Source: Mailhella sp.
Lineage (GTDB): Bacteria > Desulfobacterota > Desulfovibrionia > Desulfovibrionales > Desulfovibrionaceae
NCBI GenBank assembly: GCA_020024815.1
Contig: JAHHTE010000028.1
Coordinates: forward strand, 1-17,574
DNA length: 17,574 nucleotides
Direction of reading: 5' to 3'
The notes under the pieces were generated by a model. The model did no database searches. It saw only the letters and a list, made by a program, of their open reading frames with translations, and had not been told where the DNA came from. A program made the translations under genes and the position numbers. The first letter of the stretch is position 1; every line of letters starts with the position of its first letter. Positions 8,050 to 15,901 of this stretch are shown here, piece after piece.

Positions 8050-8592
8050 ATGGAACTTCGTGGTACTACAATTTTAGCTGTAAAAAAAGGAAATAGTGTT
8101 GTTATTGTTGGTGATGGACAAGTAACTATGGGACAAAGCATGGTTATGAAACATTCAGCTAAAAAGGTTCGTCGTTTATATAAAGGTAAAGTTATTGGTG
8201 GATTTGCAGGAGCAACAGCTGATGCTTTTACTCTTTTTGAACGTTTTGAGGCAAAACTTGAAGAATGTGGTGGTAATTTAACACGTGCTGCTGTGGAGCT
8301 TGCAAAAGACTGGCGAAAAGATAAATATTTACGTAAACTTGAAGCTATGTTGCTTGTTGCTGATGTAGAACATATTCTTATTTTAACTGGTACTGGTGAT
8401 GTTATTGAACCTGATAATGATGTTGCTGCTATTGGTTCTGGAGGAAGTTTTGCATTATCAGCTGCTAGAGCATTGTTAAAACATAGTGATTTAGATGCAG
8501 AACAAATTGCTCGTGAGTCAATGGAAATTGCAGGTGATATTTGTGTATTTACAAATCATAATTTAACGTTAGAAAAATTAGAAAAAGAATAA
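8050..8592 (+). CDS. hslV: ATP-dependent protease peptidase subunit HslV
   Basis: Proteasome-like N-terminal threonine peptidase that works with the HslU ATPase in cytoplasmic protein degradation. The 180-aa length is typical. The sequence starts MELRG-TTILAVKKG; in E. coli the catalytic Thr directly follows Met, so here a five-residue propeptide must be removed to expose T6. Such short extensions occur in other deltaproteobacterial HslV proteins as I recall them. Further family marks are GDGQVTMG (22-29), K34 with the following SAKKVRRL, GGFAGATADAF (51-61) and the AAIGSGG block near 126-132. It begins 9 nt after the M48 peptidase stop with TAGGGA as ribosome site. hslU, usually adjacent, is not in the window: the next gene is a CorA-type transporter behind a terminator. 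Confidence 0.96.
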   Translation: MELRGTTILAVKKGNSVVIVGDGQVTMGQSMVMKHSAKKVRRLYKGKVIGGFAGATADAFTLFERFEAKLEECGGNLTRAAVELAKDWRKDKYLRKLEAMLLVADVEHILILTGTGDVIEPDNDVAAIGSGGSFALSAARALLKHSDLDAEQIARESMEIAGDICVFTNHNLTLEKLEKE

Positions 8593-8601
8593 GTTTTATA
8601 T

Positions 8602-8637
8602 GTTAGGGAAAATAAAAAATTTTCCCTAACTCTTTTA
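8602..8637 (+). terminator. Terminator of the cysS-M48-hslV unit
   Basis: GTTAGGGAAAA (8602-8612) pairs perfectly with TTTTCCCTAAC (8620-8630) across a 7-nt A-rich loop, followed by TCTTTTA. Confidence 0.85.
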
Positions 8638-8716
8638 TAGAATTTTTTATTTAGTATCATTTTATTTTTGTAAAAAATTATATTTTATTTTAATCTGAAA
8701 GACTTAAGGATAACTT

Positions 8717-9685
8717 ATGATAAGAAAAGTTATTCAAATAAAAAATCAACAATACATAGAAATAGAAAATGATATTTCTATTGTAGAAACAATTAAACAA
8801 AATAAACAAGATTTATTTTGGTTTGATTATAGTGAAATTGTGCCTAGTGAATGGGAAAATTTAGTTGATTCATTACAATTAAATAATTTAGAAAAACTTT
8901 TTTTAACAGATAAAAAAGCTTTCCCTAAGGTTGAAATTATTAAAACAAATGGGTTGTATTTACGTGTTCCAACTTCAAATGCTTGGAAACATGAATCCCA
9001 TTATGTACATTTAATTTTAATTGAAAATGTTTTTATTACAGTTTCTCGAGCAAAAAGTACAGCCATTGAAAAAGCCTTACAACAATTAAAAGCAGGTGCC
9101 GTTATTGATGGTGTTGAAAGTATTTTTTTACTTATGTTTTTGCTTGAAAGCTTAGAAGAACACCTTGTTAATAATTATCTTGAGGCTAGGAATATAATAA
9201 ATACATTTATAACTTCTCTTGAGGTTAAGCCAAGAGATGAAGATGATGATAATGTTGTAAGTATAAAAGGGAAATTAGATGGCATTGTAGGGCAATGTGA
9301 GGAATTTTTATTTGGTTGTACCTTATTGCGAAGTATTTTAGGTGTACCTATTTTTCCAAGTAATACAAAAAGAATATTAAGCGATATTGTAGATACTCTT
9401 ACACATTTAGAAAATAGTATGCGTAAATTAGATAACCGTTTAGAAGATCAATTACATAGAATTGATTCTCATTTACGAGAATTAACTGATAAGCGATTGC
9501 GTATGCTTACTGTTTTGTCAAGTATCTTTTTACCTTTGACATTTATTTCTAGTCTTTATGGTATGAATTTTGAGTTTATGCCTGAATTAGCATATAAATA
9601 TGCTTATCCAATCTGTCTTGCTGTGATGTTTATAATTGCTCTTATTATGATAGCTTTTTTTGCTATTAAAGGTTGGTTTAAATAA
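8717..9685 (+). CDS. CorA-family divalent cation (Mg2+/Co2+ or Zn2+) transporter
   Basis: Inner-membrane pentameric channel-type transporter for Mg2+ or related ions. The 322-aa length matches the family. The N-terminal cytoplasmic alpha/beta domain (about 1-130) is followed by long charged helices (about 135-262, including RLEDQLHRIDSHLRELTDKR), then two membrane segments (about 263-281 and 295-317). The signature YGMN is at 281-284 in the short loop, followed by FEFMPEL, where CorA proteins usually carry the acidic MPEL selectivity loop. The C-terminus ends in the basic KGWFK. An AAGGA site is 6 nt before the ATG. The gene stands alone, between the hslV terminator and repeat copy 2, which ends it. 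I cannot tell CorA from a ZntB-type exporter. A stretch KPRDEDDDN (171-179) is unusually acidic. Confidence 0.92.
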   Translation: MIRKVIQIKNQQYIEIENDISIVETIKQNKQDLFWFDYSEIVPSEWENLVDSLQLNNLEKLFLTDKKAFPKVEIIKTNGLYLRVPTSNAWKHESHYVHLILIENVFITVSRAKSTAIEKALQQLKAGAVIDGVESIFLLMFLLESLEEHLVNNYLEARNIINTFITSLEVKPRDEDDDNVVSIKGKLDGIVGQCEEFLFGCTLLRSILGVPIFPSNTKRILSDIVDTLTHLENSMRKLDNRLEDQLHRIDSHLRELTDKRLRMLTVLSSIFLPLTFISSLYGMNFEFMPELAYKYAYPICLAVMFIIALIMIAFFAIKGWFK

Positions 9686-9710
9686 ATTTATATGTAGAGT
9701 TAATATAATT

Positions 9711-9806
9711 TTTTGAGGAGGAACTTTTGAAAAAGTTTTCCTTTCAAATTCTTTTCTCAAAACTTTTTAATCCAAAAACTCTTTTGCGTGCAAAAGAGTT
9801 TTTGTT
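9711..9806 (+). repeat. Dispersed palindromic repeat, copy 2
   Basis: It aligns with copy 1 over its whole length. The linker CTCAAAACTTTTTAAT and the 30-nt terminator stem are identical to copy 1. The first palindrome has decayed: the right arm reads GTTTTCCTTTC instead of GTTCCCCTCTC and the left arm GAGGAGGAAC, so only a shorter stem with G-U pairs remains. Confidence 0.8.
9774..9806 (+). terminator. Terminator of the CorA-family gene (repeat module B)
   Basis: The perfect 14-bp stem AAAAACTCTTTTGC / GCAAAAGAGTTTTT at 9774-9803 is followed by GTTTTT. It is identical to the stem at 4311-4340. Confidence 0.85.
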
Positions 9807-9864
9807 TTTATAAGAATAAGATAATATAAGATAAAATTTTAAATGCATTCATTATGAAATAATG

Positions 9865-9891
9865 TTTACAAAATTTAACCCATGCTATATG
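9865..9891 (+). promoter_or_regulatory. Extended -10 promoter of the dehydrogenase operon
   Basis: TTTACA (9865-9870) and TGCTATATG (an extended -10, TG-N-TATATG, hexamer 9886-9891) are 15 nt apart. Transcription would begin near 9898, which leaves about 43 nt of leader for a start at 9941 but only about 13 nt for the ATG at 9911. Confidence 0.45.
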
Positions 9892-9940
9892 CTTTAGGAA
9901 ATTTATCCTTATGGATATATCTATAACAAAAGGGTTAGGT

Positions 9941-11326
9941 ATGATTTCAAAAAGTCTTATTGCAGAGTTTGAAACTCTATTAGGTAAAGAAAATGTTTTG
10001 TCTGATGAAACAGATAGACAAAGTTATTCTTTTGATGCAGCTGTATTAGAATTTGTAACCCCAGCCTTAGTTGTTTTTCCCACAAATACAGAACAATTAG
10101 GTCAAATTGTTAAAAAATGTTATGATGAAGGTTTACAAATTACAGTACGTGGAGCTGGTTCAAATCTTTCTGGTGGCACGATTCCTGATTCTGAAAATAC
10201 TGTTGTTATTGCAACAGGAAAATTAAATAAAATTCTTGAAATAAATGAAGAAGATTTATATGCAGTTGTTGAGCCAGGTGTTGTTACCGCACAATTTGCT
10301 AGCCAAGTAGCTGCAAAAGGTCTTTTTTATCCTCCAGATCCAGGTTCACAAACAATTTCAACTTTGGGTGGAAATATTGCAGAAAATGCAGGTGGTTTAC
10401 GTGGATTAAAATATGGGGTAACAAAAGATTATGTTTTAGGACTTGAATTTTATGATTTTGAAGGTGAACTTGTAAAATCAGGAGCTAGAACAGTTAAATG
10501 CGTTACTGGTTATAATTTAGCTGGAATGATGATAGGTTCTGAAGGGACTTTAGGGGTCATTAGTAAAGCAATTTTAAAACTTATTCCACCTCCAAAAGCT
10601 TCTAAAGCAATGATGGCTGTTTTTGATGATGTGCAAAAAGCATCTGAAGCTGTTGCAGGTATTATTGCTGCTCACGTTTTACCTTGTACTTTGGAATTTT
10701 TAGACCATGCTACAATAAATTATGTTGAAGAAGATAAGAAAATTGGTTTACCAAAAGATGCCGATGCTCTTTTGTTAATTGAAGTTGATGGACACCTAGG
10801 TCAAGTAGCTGATGAAGCTGTTATTGTTGAAAAAGTATTAAAAGAATGTGGTGCAACAGATATTCATGTTGCTCAAAATGAAGAAGAAAAAGCAAAAATT
10901 TGGGCAGGAAGAAGAAATGCACTTCCAGCTCTTGCACGTTTACGCCCAACAACAGTGTTAGAAGATGCAACTGTACCACGTTCAAAAATTCCAGCAATGG
11001 TTAAAGCTTTGAATGAAATTGCAAAAAAATACAATGTACAAATGGGTACTTTTGGTCATGCTGGTGATGGTAATTTACACCCAACCATTTTATGTGATAG
11101 ACGTGATCATGAAGAATTTGTGCGTGTAGAAGCAGCTGTTGATGAAATATTTAATGTTGCTCTTGCATTAAATGGAACTTTGTCAGGTGAACATGGTATT
11201 GGAACAGCTAAGGCAAAATGGATGGAAAAAGAAACTTCTCGTGGAACTATTATGTTCTCAAGAAGATTGCGTAAGGCTCTTGATCCAAAAGGTCTTTTCA
11301 ATACTCAAAAGATGGTAGGCATTTAA
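9941..11326 (+). CDS. glcD: FAD-linked D-2-hydroxyacid dehydrogenase subunit (GlcD-like, lactate/glycolate)
   Basis: Flavoprotein that oxidises D-lactate or glycolate and passes electrons to the iron-sulfur partner encoded next. From the ATG at 9941 it has 461 aa. The FAD-binding PCMH-type domain (about 25-215) shows VRGAGSNLSGGT (69-80) and PPDPGSQTISTLGGNIAENAGG around 131-152. The C-terminal FAD-oxidase domain shows EDATVPRS near 341-348, GHAGDGNLHP (372-381) and SGEHGIG (415-421), the usual active-site blocks. An in-frame ATG at 9911 would add ten residues, but AGGG lies 6 nt before 9941, the predicted promoter start falls near 9898, and relatives begin MISK-like. In Desulfovibrio vulgaris a homologous pair is reported as D-lactate dehydrogenase; no lactate permease, pta or ackA is adjacent here, so the substrate is unproven. 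Confidence 0.92.
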   Translation: MISKSLIAEFETLLGKENVLSDETDRQSYSFDAAVLEFVTPALVVFPTNTEQLGQIVKKCYDEGLQITVRGAGSNLSGGTIPDSENTVVIATGKLNKILEINEEDLYAVVEPGVVTAQFASQVAAKGLFYPPDPGSQTISTLGGNIAENAGGLRGLKYGVTKDYVLGLEFYDFEGELVKSGARTVKCVTGYNLAGMMIGSEGTLGVISKAILKLIPPPKASKAMMAVFDDVQKASEAVAGIIAAHVLPCTLEFLDHATINYVEEDKKIGLPKDADALLLIEVDGHLGQVADEAVIVEKVLKECGATDIHVAQNEEEKAKIWAGRRNALPALARLRPTTVLEDATVPRSKIPAMVKALNEIAKKYNVQMGTFGHAGDGNLHPTILCDRRDHEEFVRVEAAVDEIFNVALALNGTLSGEHGIGTAKAKWMEKETSRGTIMFSRRLRKALDPKGLFNTQKMVGI

Positions 11327-11327
11327 T

Positions 11328-12635
11328 ATGACTGATATGGAACAGTTAAGACAATCTCTTTTAAAGATTGATGATAACTTAGCTTCATGTATGCGATGTG
11401 GAAACTGTCAAGCTGTATGCCCAGTTTTTGCTCAAACTCATAGAGAAGCTGATGTTGCACGTGGTAAAATTGTTCTTTTGCAAAATTTAGCTTATGAATT
11501 GATAAAAGATCCAAAAGGGGTTGAAGAGCGTTTGACTCGATGTCTTTTGTGTGGTGCGTGTCAAGCAAACTGTTCAACAGGAGTAAAAACTCTTGATATT
11601 TTTGTTGAAGCTAGAATAGCATTAACACAATATTTAAAGTTATCTCCTTTGAAAAAGCTTATTTTTCAATCTTTACTCACACATCCAAAGCTTTTTTCAA
11701 ATGCACTTAAAACAGGTTCTGTTTTTCAAGGACTTATTTTACGTAAACAAAAAAATGCTCAACATACAGCAACAGCCCCTCTTTTAAAACCTTTTCTTGG
11801 TGGTCGTTATGTGCCTACATTACCAAGTAAACAATTAACACAAAAATATGGTGTGTTAACTGGGGATAACACAAAACAATATAATGTTATTTTTTATCCT
11901 GGTTGTATGAGTGAGAAAATTTATACGCAAATTGGAGACGCTGTATTAAAAATTCTTCGTCATTATAAAGTAGGAGTTATAATGCCTGATGATTTTTCTT
12001 GTTGTGGTTTACCAGCATTAGCATCAGGTGATAAAATTGGTTATGATACGCTTGTAAAAAATAATATTAAAGTTTTTGAGCGTATTGACCCTGAAAATAG
12101 TGCAAATTATATTGTAAGTGCTTGTCCTTCTTGTACTGAAACATTACATAAATGGTGGACACAACTTTCTGAAAATTATAGTGAAAAAGAAAAAGAAAAA
12201 TTAAAAGCTATTAGTGTAAAAGCTATTGATATGCATACATTTTTGTATGATATATTAAAAGTTGATACAACTAATGCAAAAGCTAAAGATAATGCAAAAG
12301 TAATAACATATCATGATTCTTGCCACTTAAAAAAATCTTTAGGTGTTGCAAAAGAAGTTCGTGAGCTTATGAAGCTTAATGAAAATTATATATTAAAAGA
12401 AATGGCAGAATCTGATAAATGTTGTGGTTGTGGTGGTAGTTTTACCCTTACACAACCAGAACTTTCTGAAGCTATTGGTAATAGAAAATGGCAAAATATT
12501 GTCAATACTGGAGCAGATGAAGTTGTTGCTGCTTGTCCTGCTTGTATGATGCAAATTGCTGATATGTTAGGTAGACACCATACTAATATGAAAATACGGC
12601 ATAGCCTTGAAATTCTAGCAGAAAGTTTAGATTAA
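11328..12635 (+). CDS. glcF: Iron-sulfur subunit of lactate/glycolate dehydrogenase (GlcF-like)
   Basis: Electron-transfer partner of the preceding flavoprotein, starting 1 nt after its stop, so translation is probably coupled. The 435-aa protein carries two 4Fe-4S ferredoxin motifs: C21, C24, C27, C31-P and C72, C75, C78, C82. Two CCG (cysteine-rich) domains follow: PGC (C193) with SCCG (C225, C226) and CPSC (C266, C269), then DSC (C332) with KCCG (C365, C366) and CPAC (C403, C406). The CCG domains are those of GlcF/HdrB-type proteins, which can hold an unusual cluster and pass electrons to quinone or another acceptor. No membrane segments are visible, so it is probably peripheral at the inner membrane. 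A second in-frame ATG at 11337 is possible. Confidence 0.93.
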   Translation: MTDMEQLRQSLLKIDDNLASCMRCGNCQAVCPVFAQTHREADVARGKIVLLQNLAYELIKDPKGVEERLTRCLLCGACQANCSTGVKTLDIFVEARIALTQYLKLSPLKKLIFQSLLTHPKLFSNALKTGSVFQGLILRKQKNAQHTATAPLLKPFLGGRYVPTLPSKQLTQKYGVLTGDNTKQYNVIFYPGCMSEKIYTQIGDAVLKILRHYKVGVIMPDDFSCCGLPALASGDKIGYDTLVKNNIKVFERIDPENSANYIVSACPSCTETLHKWWTQLSENYSEKEKEKLKAISVKAIDMHTFLYDILKVDTTNAKAKDNAKVITYHDSCHLKKSLGVAKEVRELMKLNENYILKEMAESDKCCGCGGSFTLTQPELSEAIGNRKWQNIVNTGADEVVAACPACMMQIADMLGRHHTNMKIRHSLEILAESLD

Positions 12636-12640
12636 TAGTA

Positions 12641-12776
12641 TTTTTTTTTCTTTGGGGGAAATGATTTCCCCCAACCCCCCTCAATTAGGCAAATTTATTG
12701 AAACTTGTTTCAATAAATTTGCCTATATTAGGGTATTGGTAAAAAGTCTTTTCTCCCAAAAAAAGAAAAAATATAT
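12641..12776. repeat. Nested palindromic block between the dehydrogenase and radical SAM genes
   Basis: Two perfect palindromes in 75 bp. TTGGGGGAAAT (12652-12662) pairs with ATTTCCCCCAA (12664-12674) around one G. A 19-bp arm (12686-12704, TAGGCAAATTTATTGAAAC) pairs with 12707-12725 around TT. An imperfect outer pair surrounds both: a T-rich run with CTTTGGGGGA on the left (12641-12659) and TCTCCCAAAAAAAGAAAAAA on the right (12752-12771). AACCCCCCTC after the first stem resembles the layout of the 95-bp repeat. The first stem is followed by A/C rather than T, so it is not a classic terminator for the upstream operon. Confidence 0.7.
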
Positions 12777-12793
12777 TCTTGTAGAGTTTATTA

Positions 12794-13822
12794 ATGGCAA
12801 AATTATGGATAAAAGTTAAAGATAAGTGTCAATGTCAACTTTGTTCCCATTTTTGTTTGTTATCTGAAAAAAATCCTTTGGGAAAATGTAAGGTTCGATA
12901 TTTTTCTAAAGGGGAAGTACATAGTTTAGTTGATACACATTTAGCCTGTTTGCAAATTGATCCCATAGAAAAAAAGCCATTATATCATTTTAAACCTAAA
13001 TCACAAATTTTATCTGTTGGTACTGTTGGTTGTAATTTTACTTGTAAGTGGTGTCAGAATCATACTTTAGTAAATGCTATAAATATAGATGAGCAAAATA
13101 TTGATGAATTAGATGCATTAAAACAATTAACAGGAAAAAAATATTCTATTGATTTTTTATTAGAAATTGCAAAAAGAGAAAAAGCTCAAAGCATTGCTTA
13201 TACGTATAATGAACCAACAATATTTTATGAACAATTTGAACAAATAGCAATAAAAGCACAAGAAAAAGAATTAGATAATGTATTAGTAAGTAATGGATAT
13301 TTTAGTGCTATTGTTTTTGCTAATTTAAAAAATTATATTCATGCAATGAATATAGATTTAAAAAGTTTTTCAGAAAAAACATATCAAATTTATTGTAACG
13401 CAAGTTTAAAACCTATCTTAGATAATCTTATTCGTATAAAAGAAAGTGGTATCCATTTAGAAGTAACAACACTTTTTATTCCTGAAATTAATGATAGTTT
13501 GCAAGAAATGAAAAATCTTGTTTCTTTTCTTGTAAAATATCTAGGTAAAGATACTATTTGGCATATTAGTACGTTTTATCCAGCATATCAATTACAAGAA
13601 AAACAAAAAACACCTCTTTCAACTCTTGACAATGCGTATCAAATTGGCAAAGAATTAGGGTTAGAGTATATTTATTATGGTAACGTGGCAAAAGATTCTA
13701 TTACATATTGTCCAAAATGCCATGAAGAATTAATAAAAAGAAAAATATATCATGTTGAAATCATAAATAATTTTAATGGTATTTGTCCAAAATGTGGAGA
13801 ACATATTATTGGTATTTGGTAA
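12794..13822 (+). CDS. amrS: AmrS-like radical SAM enzyme
   Basis: Radical S-adenosylmethionine protein related to pyruvate-formate-lyase activating enzymes; the natural reaction of the AmrS class is not known to me. The 342-aa protein has the cluster motif CNFTCKWCQN (C80, C84, C87) and the following GYF-containing strand (VLVSNGYF, 163-170). The N-terminal CxLCxHxC pattern of the family (C14, C17, C21, C32) is present, as are two C-terminal CPxC pairs (C306/C309 and C331/C334) that could bind zinc or a second cluster. The family end, CPKCGEHIIGIW, is intact. AmrS often neighbours the Memo and AMMECR1 genes; neither is here. The ribosome site (TAGAG) is weak. It is followed after 9 nt by the Smr gene, with which it is probably cotranscribed. 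Confidence 0.88.
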   Translation: MAKLWIKVKDKCQCQLCSHFCLLSEKNPLGKCKVRYFSKGEVHSLVDTHLACLQIDPIEKKPLYHFKPKSQILSVGTVGCNFTCKWCQNHTLVNAINIDEQNIDELDALKQLTGKKYSIDFLLEIAKREKAQSIAYTYNEPTIFYEQFEQIAIKAQEKELDNVLVSNGYFSAIVFANLKNYIHAMNIDLKSFSEKTYQIYCNASLKPILDNLIRIKESGIHLEVTTLFIPEINDSLQEMKNLVSFLVKYLGKDTIWHISTFYPAYQLQEKQKTPLSTLDNAYQIGKELGLEYIYYGNVAKDSITYCPKCHEELIKRKIYHVEIINNFNGICPKCGEHIIGIW

Positions 13823-13831
13823 GGTGATGTT

Positions 13832-14764
13832 ATGAGTAAAGAAAATAATTTTCAAAATGCATTTGCAGCATTAAAAGGTAAACAATTTCCTGATAAAAAA
13901 GATAAGGAACAAAAAAATAATACAGTTAAACATAAAACATTTATTAATGAAAAAAAGAAAAAAGAATCAATAGTTTTTGATGAAGATCAGCATTTATTTT
14001 TGGCGAGTATTGGGGAAGTTAATAAGTTAAGTAACAATAAAAAGATTCATGAAGATCATATAGATAATTCTTATACTATGGCAGAGCTTTTAGCTGAAAA
14101 CCAAAAGACAAAAATAAAAGAAAAAAATATAGAAAAAAAAGTTTCAAAAAAAATTGTTGTTGAAACAAAACAAGAAGATGATCAAGATGCTGATGAGGCT
14201 TTTTTTAAAGCAGTTGCTGATGTAAAAAGTTTAGATGGCAAAGGTAGAGCTGTTAATCCATGTCCAAAAGAAGTAAATTTAACACCTCCTCCTGTAAGTA
14301 ATCCTTTACAAGATTTTATGGACGGAAAGCTTGAATTTGCTCTAAATGCAACAGAGGAATATGTTGAAGGTCATATTTTAGGTATTGATTTATTGACAGT
14401 TGGAAAATTGCAAAATAGACAATATAGTCCTGAAGCTCATATTGATTTGCATGGGCTAAATGCAGAACAAGCCTATCATAATTTAATTGCATTTTTTAGA
14501 AATTCATATCAACGTGGATTAAGAACTGTGCTTGTGGTAACAGGTAAGGGAAAAAATTCAATAAATGGTATGCCTGTTTTAAGAACTAAAGTGCAAGAAT
14601 GGTTTACAAAAGAGCCTTTTAGACGAGTTATTATTGCTTTTTGCACAGCAAAGCAAGAAGATGGAGGATCTGGTGCTTTATATGTTCTTATTAGAAAGCA
14701 AAAGAAAACAAATGGAAAAGTTTATTGGGATTTAACTCCAACAGATAGTGATTTTTTCTTATAA
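13832..14764 (+). CDS. Smr-domain protein with long charged N-terminal region
   Basis: Smr domains are small nucleases first described in MutS2, acting on branched DNA or on mRNA during ribosome rescue. The domain occupies about residues 200-295: the DLHG motif at 205-208 (HIDLHGLNAEQA) and TGKGKNS at 237-243, with the usual LVVTGKG strand and PVLR helix start. The first 150 residues are lysine- and glutamate-rich and look disordered, and the region 150-200 (PVSNPLQDFMDGKLEFALN...) is the conserved pre-domain segment of YdaL/SmrB-like proteins as I recall it. The length, 310 aa, fits stand-alone Smr proteins with extension. The ribosome site AAGGTGAT overlaps the upstream stop codon. No clear terminator follows; the next 143 nt are AT-rich and end in the glpX promoter. 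Confidence 0.88.
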   Translation: MSKENNFQNAFAALKGKQFPDKKDKEQKNNTVKHKTFINEKKKKESIVFDEDQHLFLASIGEVNKLSNNKKIHEDHIDNSYTMAELLAENQKTKIKEKNIEKKVSKKIVVETKQEDDQDADEAFFKAVADVKSLDGKGRAVNPCPKEVNLTPPPVSNPLQDFMDGKLEFALNATEEYVEGHILGIDLLTVGKLQNRQYSPEAHIDLHGLNAEQAYHNLIAFFRNSYQRGLRTVLVVTGKGKNSINGMPVLRTKVQEWFTKEPFRRVIIAFCTAKQEDGGSGALYVLIRKQKKTNGKVYWDLTPTDSDFFL

Positions 14765-14842
14765 AATTGATTAATTATTTGTTAATAAAAAGTTATATTA
14801 TTTTACAATGTTATAAAATAAAAATAAATTTATGTTTATTTC

Positions 14843-14871
14843 TTGCTGAATTTTAAGAAATACGTTATATA
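14843..14871 (+). promoter_or_regulatory. Candidate promoter of glpX-fabD
   Basis: TTGCTG (14843-14848) and TATATA (14866-14871) are 17 nt apart, about 37 nt before the glpX ATG and its GAAGG ribosome site (14896-14900). The -35 match is only moderate in a very AT-rich stretch. Confidence 0.4.
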
Positions 14872-14907
14872 AATATAGAAAAAATTGATTTTAGGGAAGG
14901 TAGACTT

Positions 14908-15891
14908 ATGCAAGCTCCTGAGAAAAATTTAGCTTTTGATCTTGTCCGTGTTACTGAATCAGCAGCATTATCTGCTGCTCGTTGGTTGGGTTTAGGTAAT
15001 AAAGAAGGGGGAGACGGTGCAGCTGTTGATGCTATGCGTCTTTCTTTCAATTCTCTGGATGTTGACGCTACTGTTATTATTGGTGAAGGGGAAAAAGATA
15101 ATGCACCAATGCTTTATAATGGAGAAAAAGTAGGTCGTGGAACAGGAACTAAGCTTGATATTGCCGTTGATCCTGTTGAGGGGACAAACCTTTTAGCAAC
15201 AGGTAGACCAAATTCTATTGCTGTGATTGGTGCTTGCCCAGCTGGCACAATGTATAATCCAGGTCCAAGTTATTATATGAAAAAAATAGCAGTTGGCCCT
15301 GAAGCAAGAAATGTAGTTGATTTAGATGCTCCTGTTGCTGATAATCTCATGAATATTGCAAAAGCTCGTGGTAAAGATGTTCACGACTTAGTTGTATTTG
15401 TGCTTGATAAACCACGTCATAAACAACTTATTGCAGATATTCGTGCTGCTGGTGCAAGAATCCAACTTCATACTGATGGTGATGTTGCGGGTGCTTTAAT
15501 GGTGGCTGATCCAAAAACAGGTGTTGATGCTATGATGGGTACAGGTGGAACACCTGAAGGTGTTATTGCTGCTTGTGCATTAAAAGGGGTAGGGGGACAA
15601 TTATTAGGTCGTCTTGATCCTCAATCAGAAGCAGAAAAAGAAGCTATTATTAATGCAGGCATTAATTTAAATGAAATTCTTTCTATTGAAAGTCTTATTA
15701 AATCAGAAGATGCTTTTTTTGCAGCAACAGGTATTTCTGGCGGTACATTCTTAAATGGTGTGCAATTTATTGGTGGTGGGGCTATTACACACTCCATGGT
15801 AATTCGTGCAAAAACTGGTACTCTTCGTTATATTGAATCTCATCATAATTGGAACAGATTAATGAAATTTAGTGCCGTTGATTATTCATAA
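14908..15891 (+). CDS. glpX: Fructose-1,6-bisphosphatase, class II (GlpX)
   Basis: Hydrolyses fructose-1,6-bisphosphate to fructose-6-phosphate in gluconeogenesis, using divalent metal. The 327-aa length is close to E. coli GlpX (336). Metal and catalytic residues are recognisable: D36 in GGDGAAVDAMR, E60 in IGEGEKD, D88 and E91 in DPVEGT, and E217 in GTGGTPEG, each offset by three or four from the E. coli positions. Substrate-binding HTDGD (188-192) and the C-terminal RAKTGTLRYIE (300-310) are intact. Its ribosome site is good, and its codons are slightly richer in G and C than its neighbours, which fits higher expression. fabD follows after 10 nt. The class II enzyme is typical for bacteria that carry no class I Fbp, which I cannot test here. 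Confidence 0.96.
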   Translation: MQAPEKNLAFDLVRVTESAALSAARWLGLGNKEGGDGAAVDAMRLSFNSLDVDATVIIGEGEKDNAPMLYNGEKVGRGTGTKLDIAVDPVEGTNLLATGRPNSIAVIGACPAGTMYNPGPSYYMKKIAVGPEARNVVDLDAPVADNLMNIAKARGKDVHDLVVFVLDKPRHKQLIADIRAAGARIQLHTDGDVAGALMVADPKTGVDAMMGTGGTPEGVIAACALKGVGGQLLGRLDPQSEAEKEAIINAGINLNEILSIESLIKSEDAFFAATGISGGTFLNGVQFIGGGAITHSMVIRAKTGTLRYIESHHNWNRLMKFSAVDYS

Positions 15892-15901
15892 GTGAGGTTT
15901 T

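Noticed and set aside
12636..12793. A possible tRNA or riboswitch in the gap before the radical SAM gene
   Set aside because: The palindromes do not form a cloverleaf and match no aptamer pattern I know.
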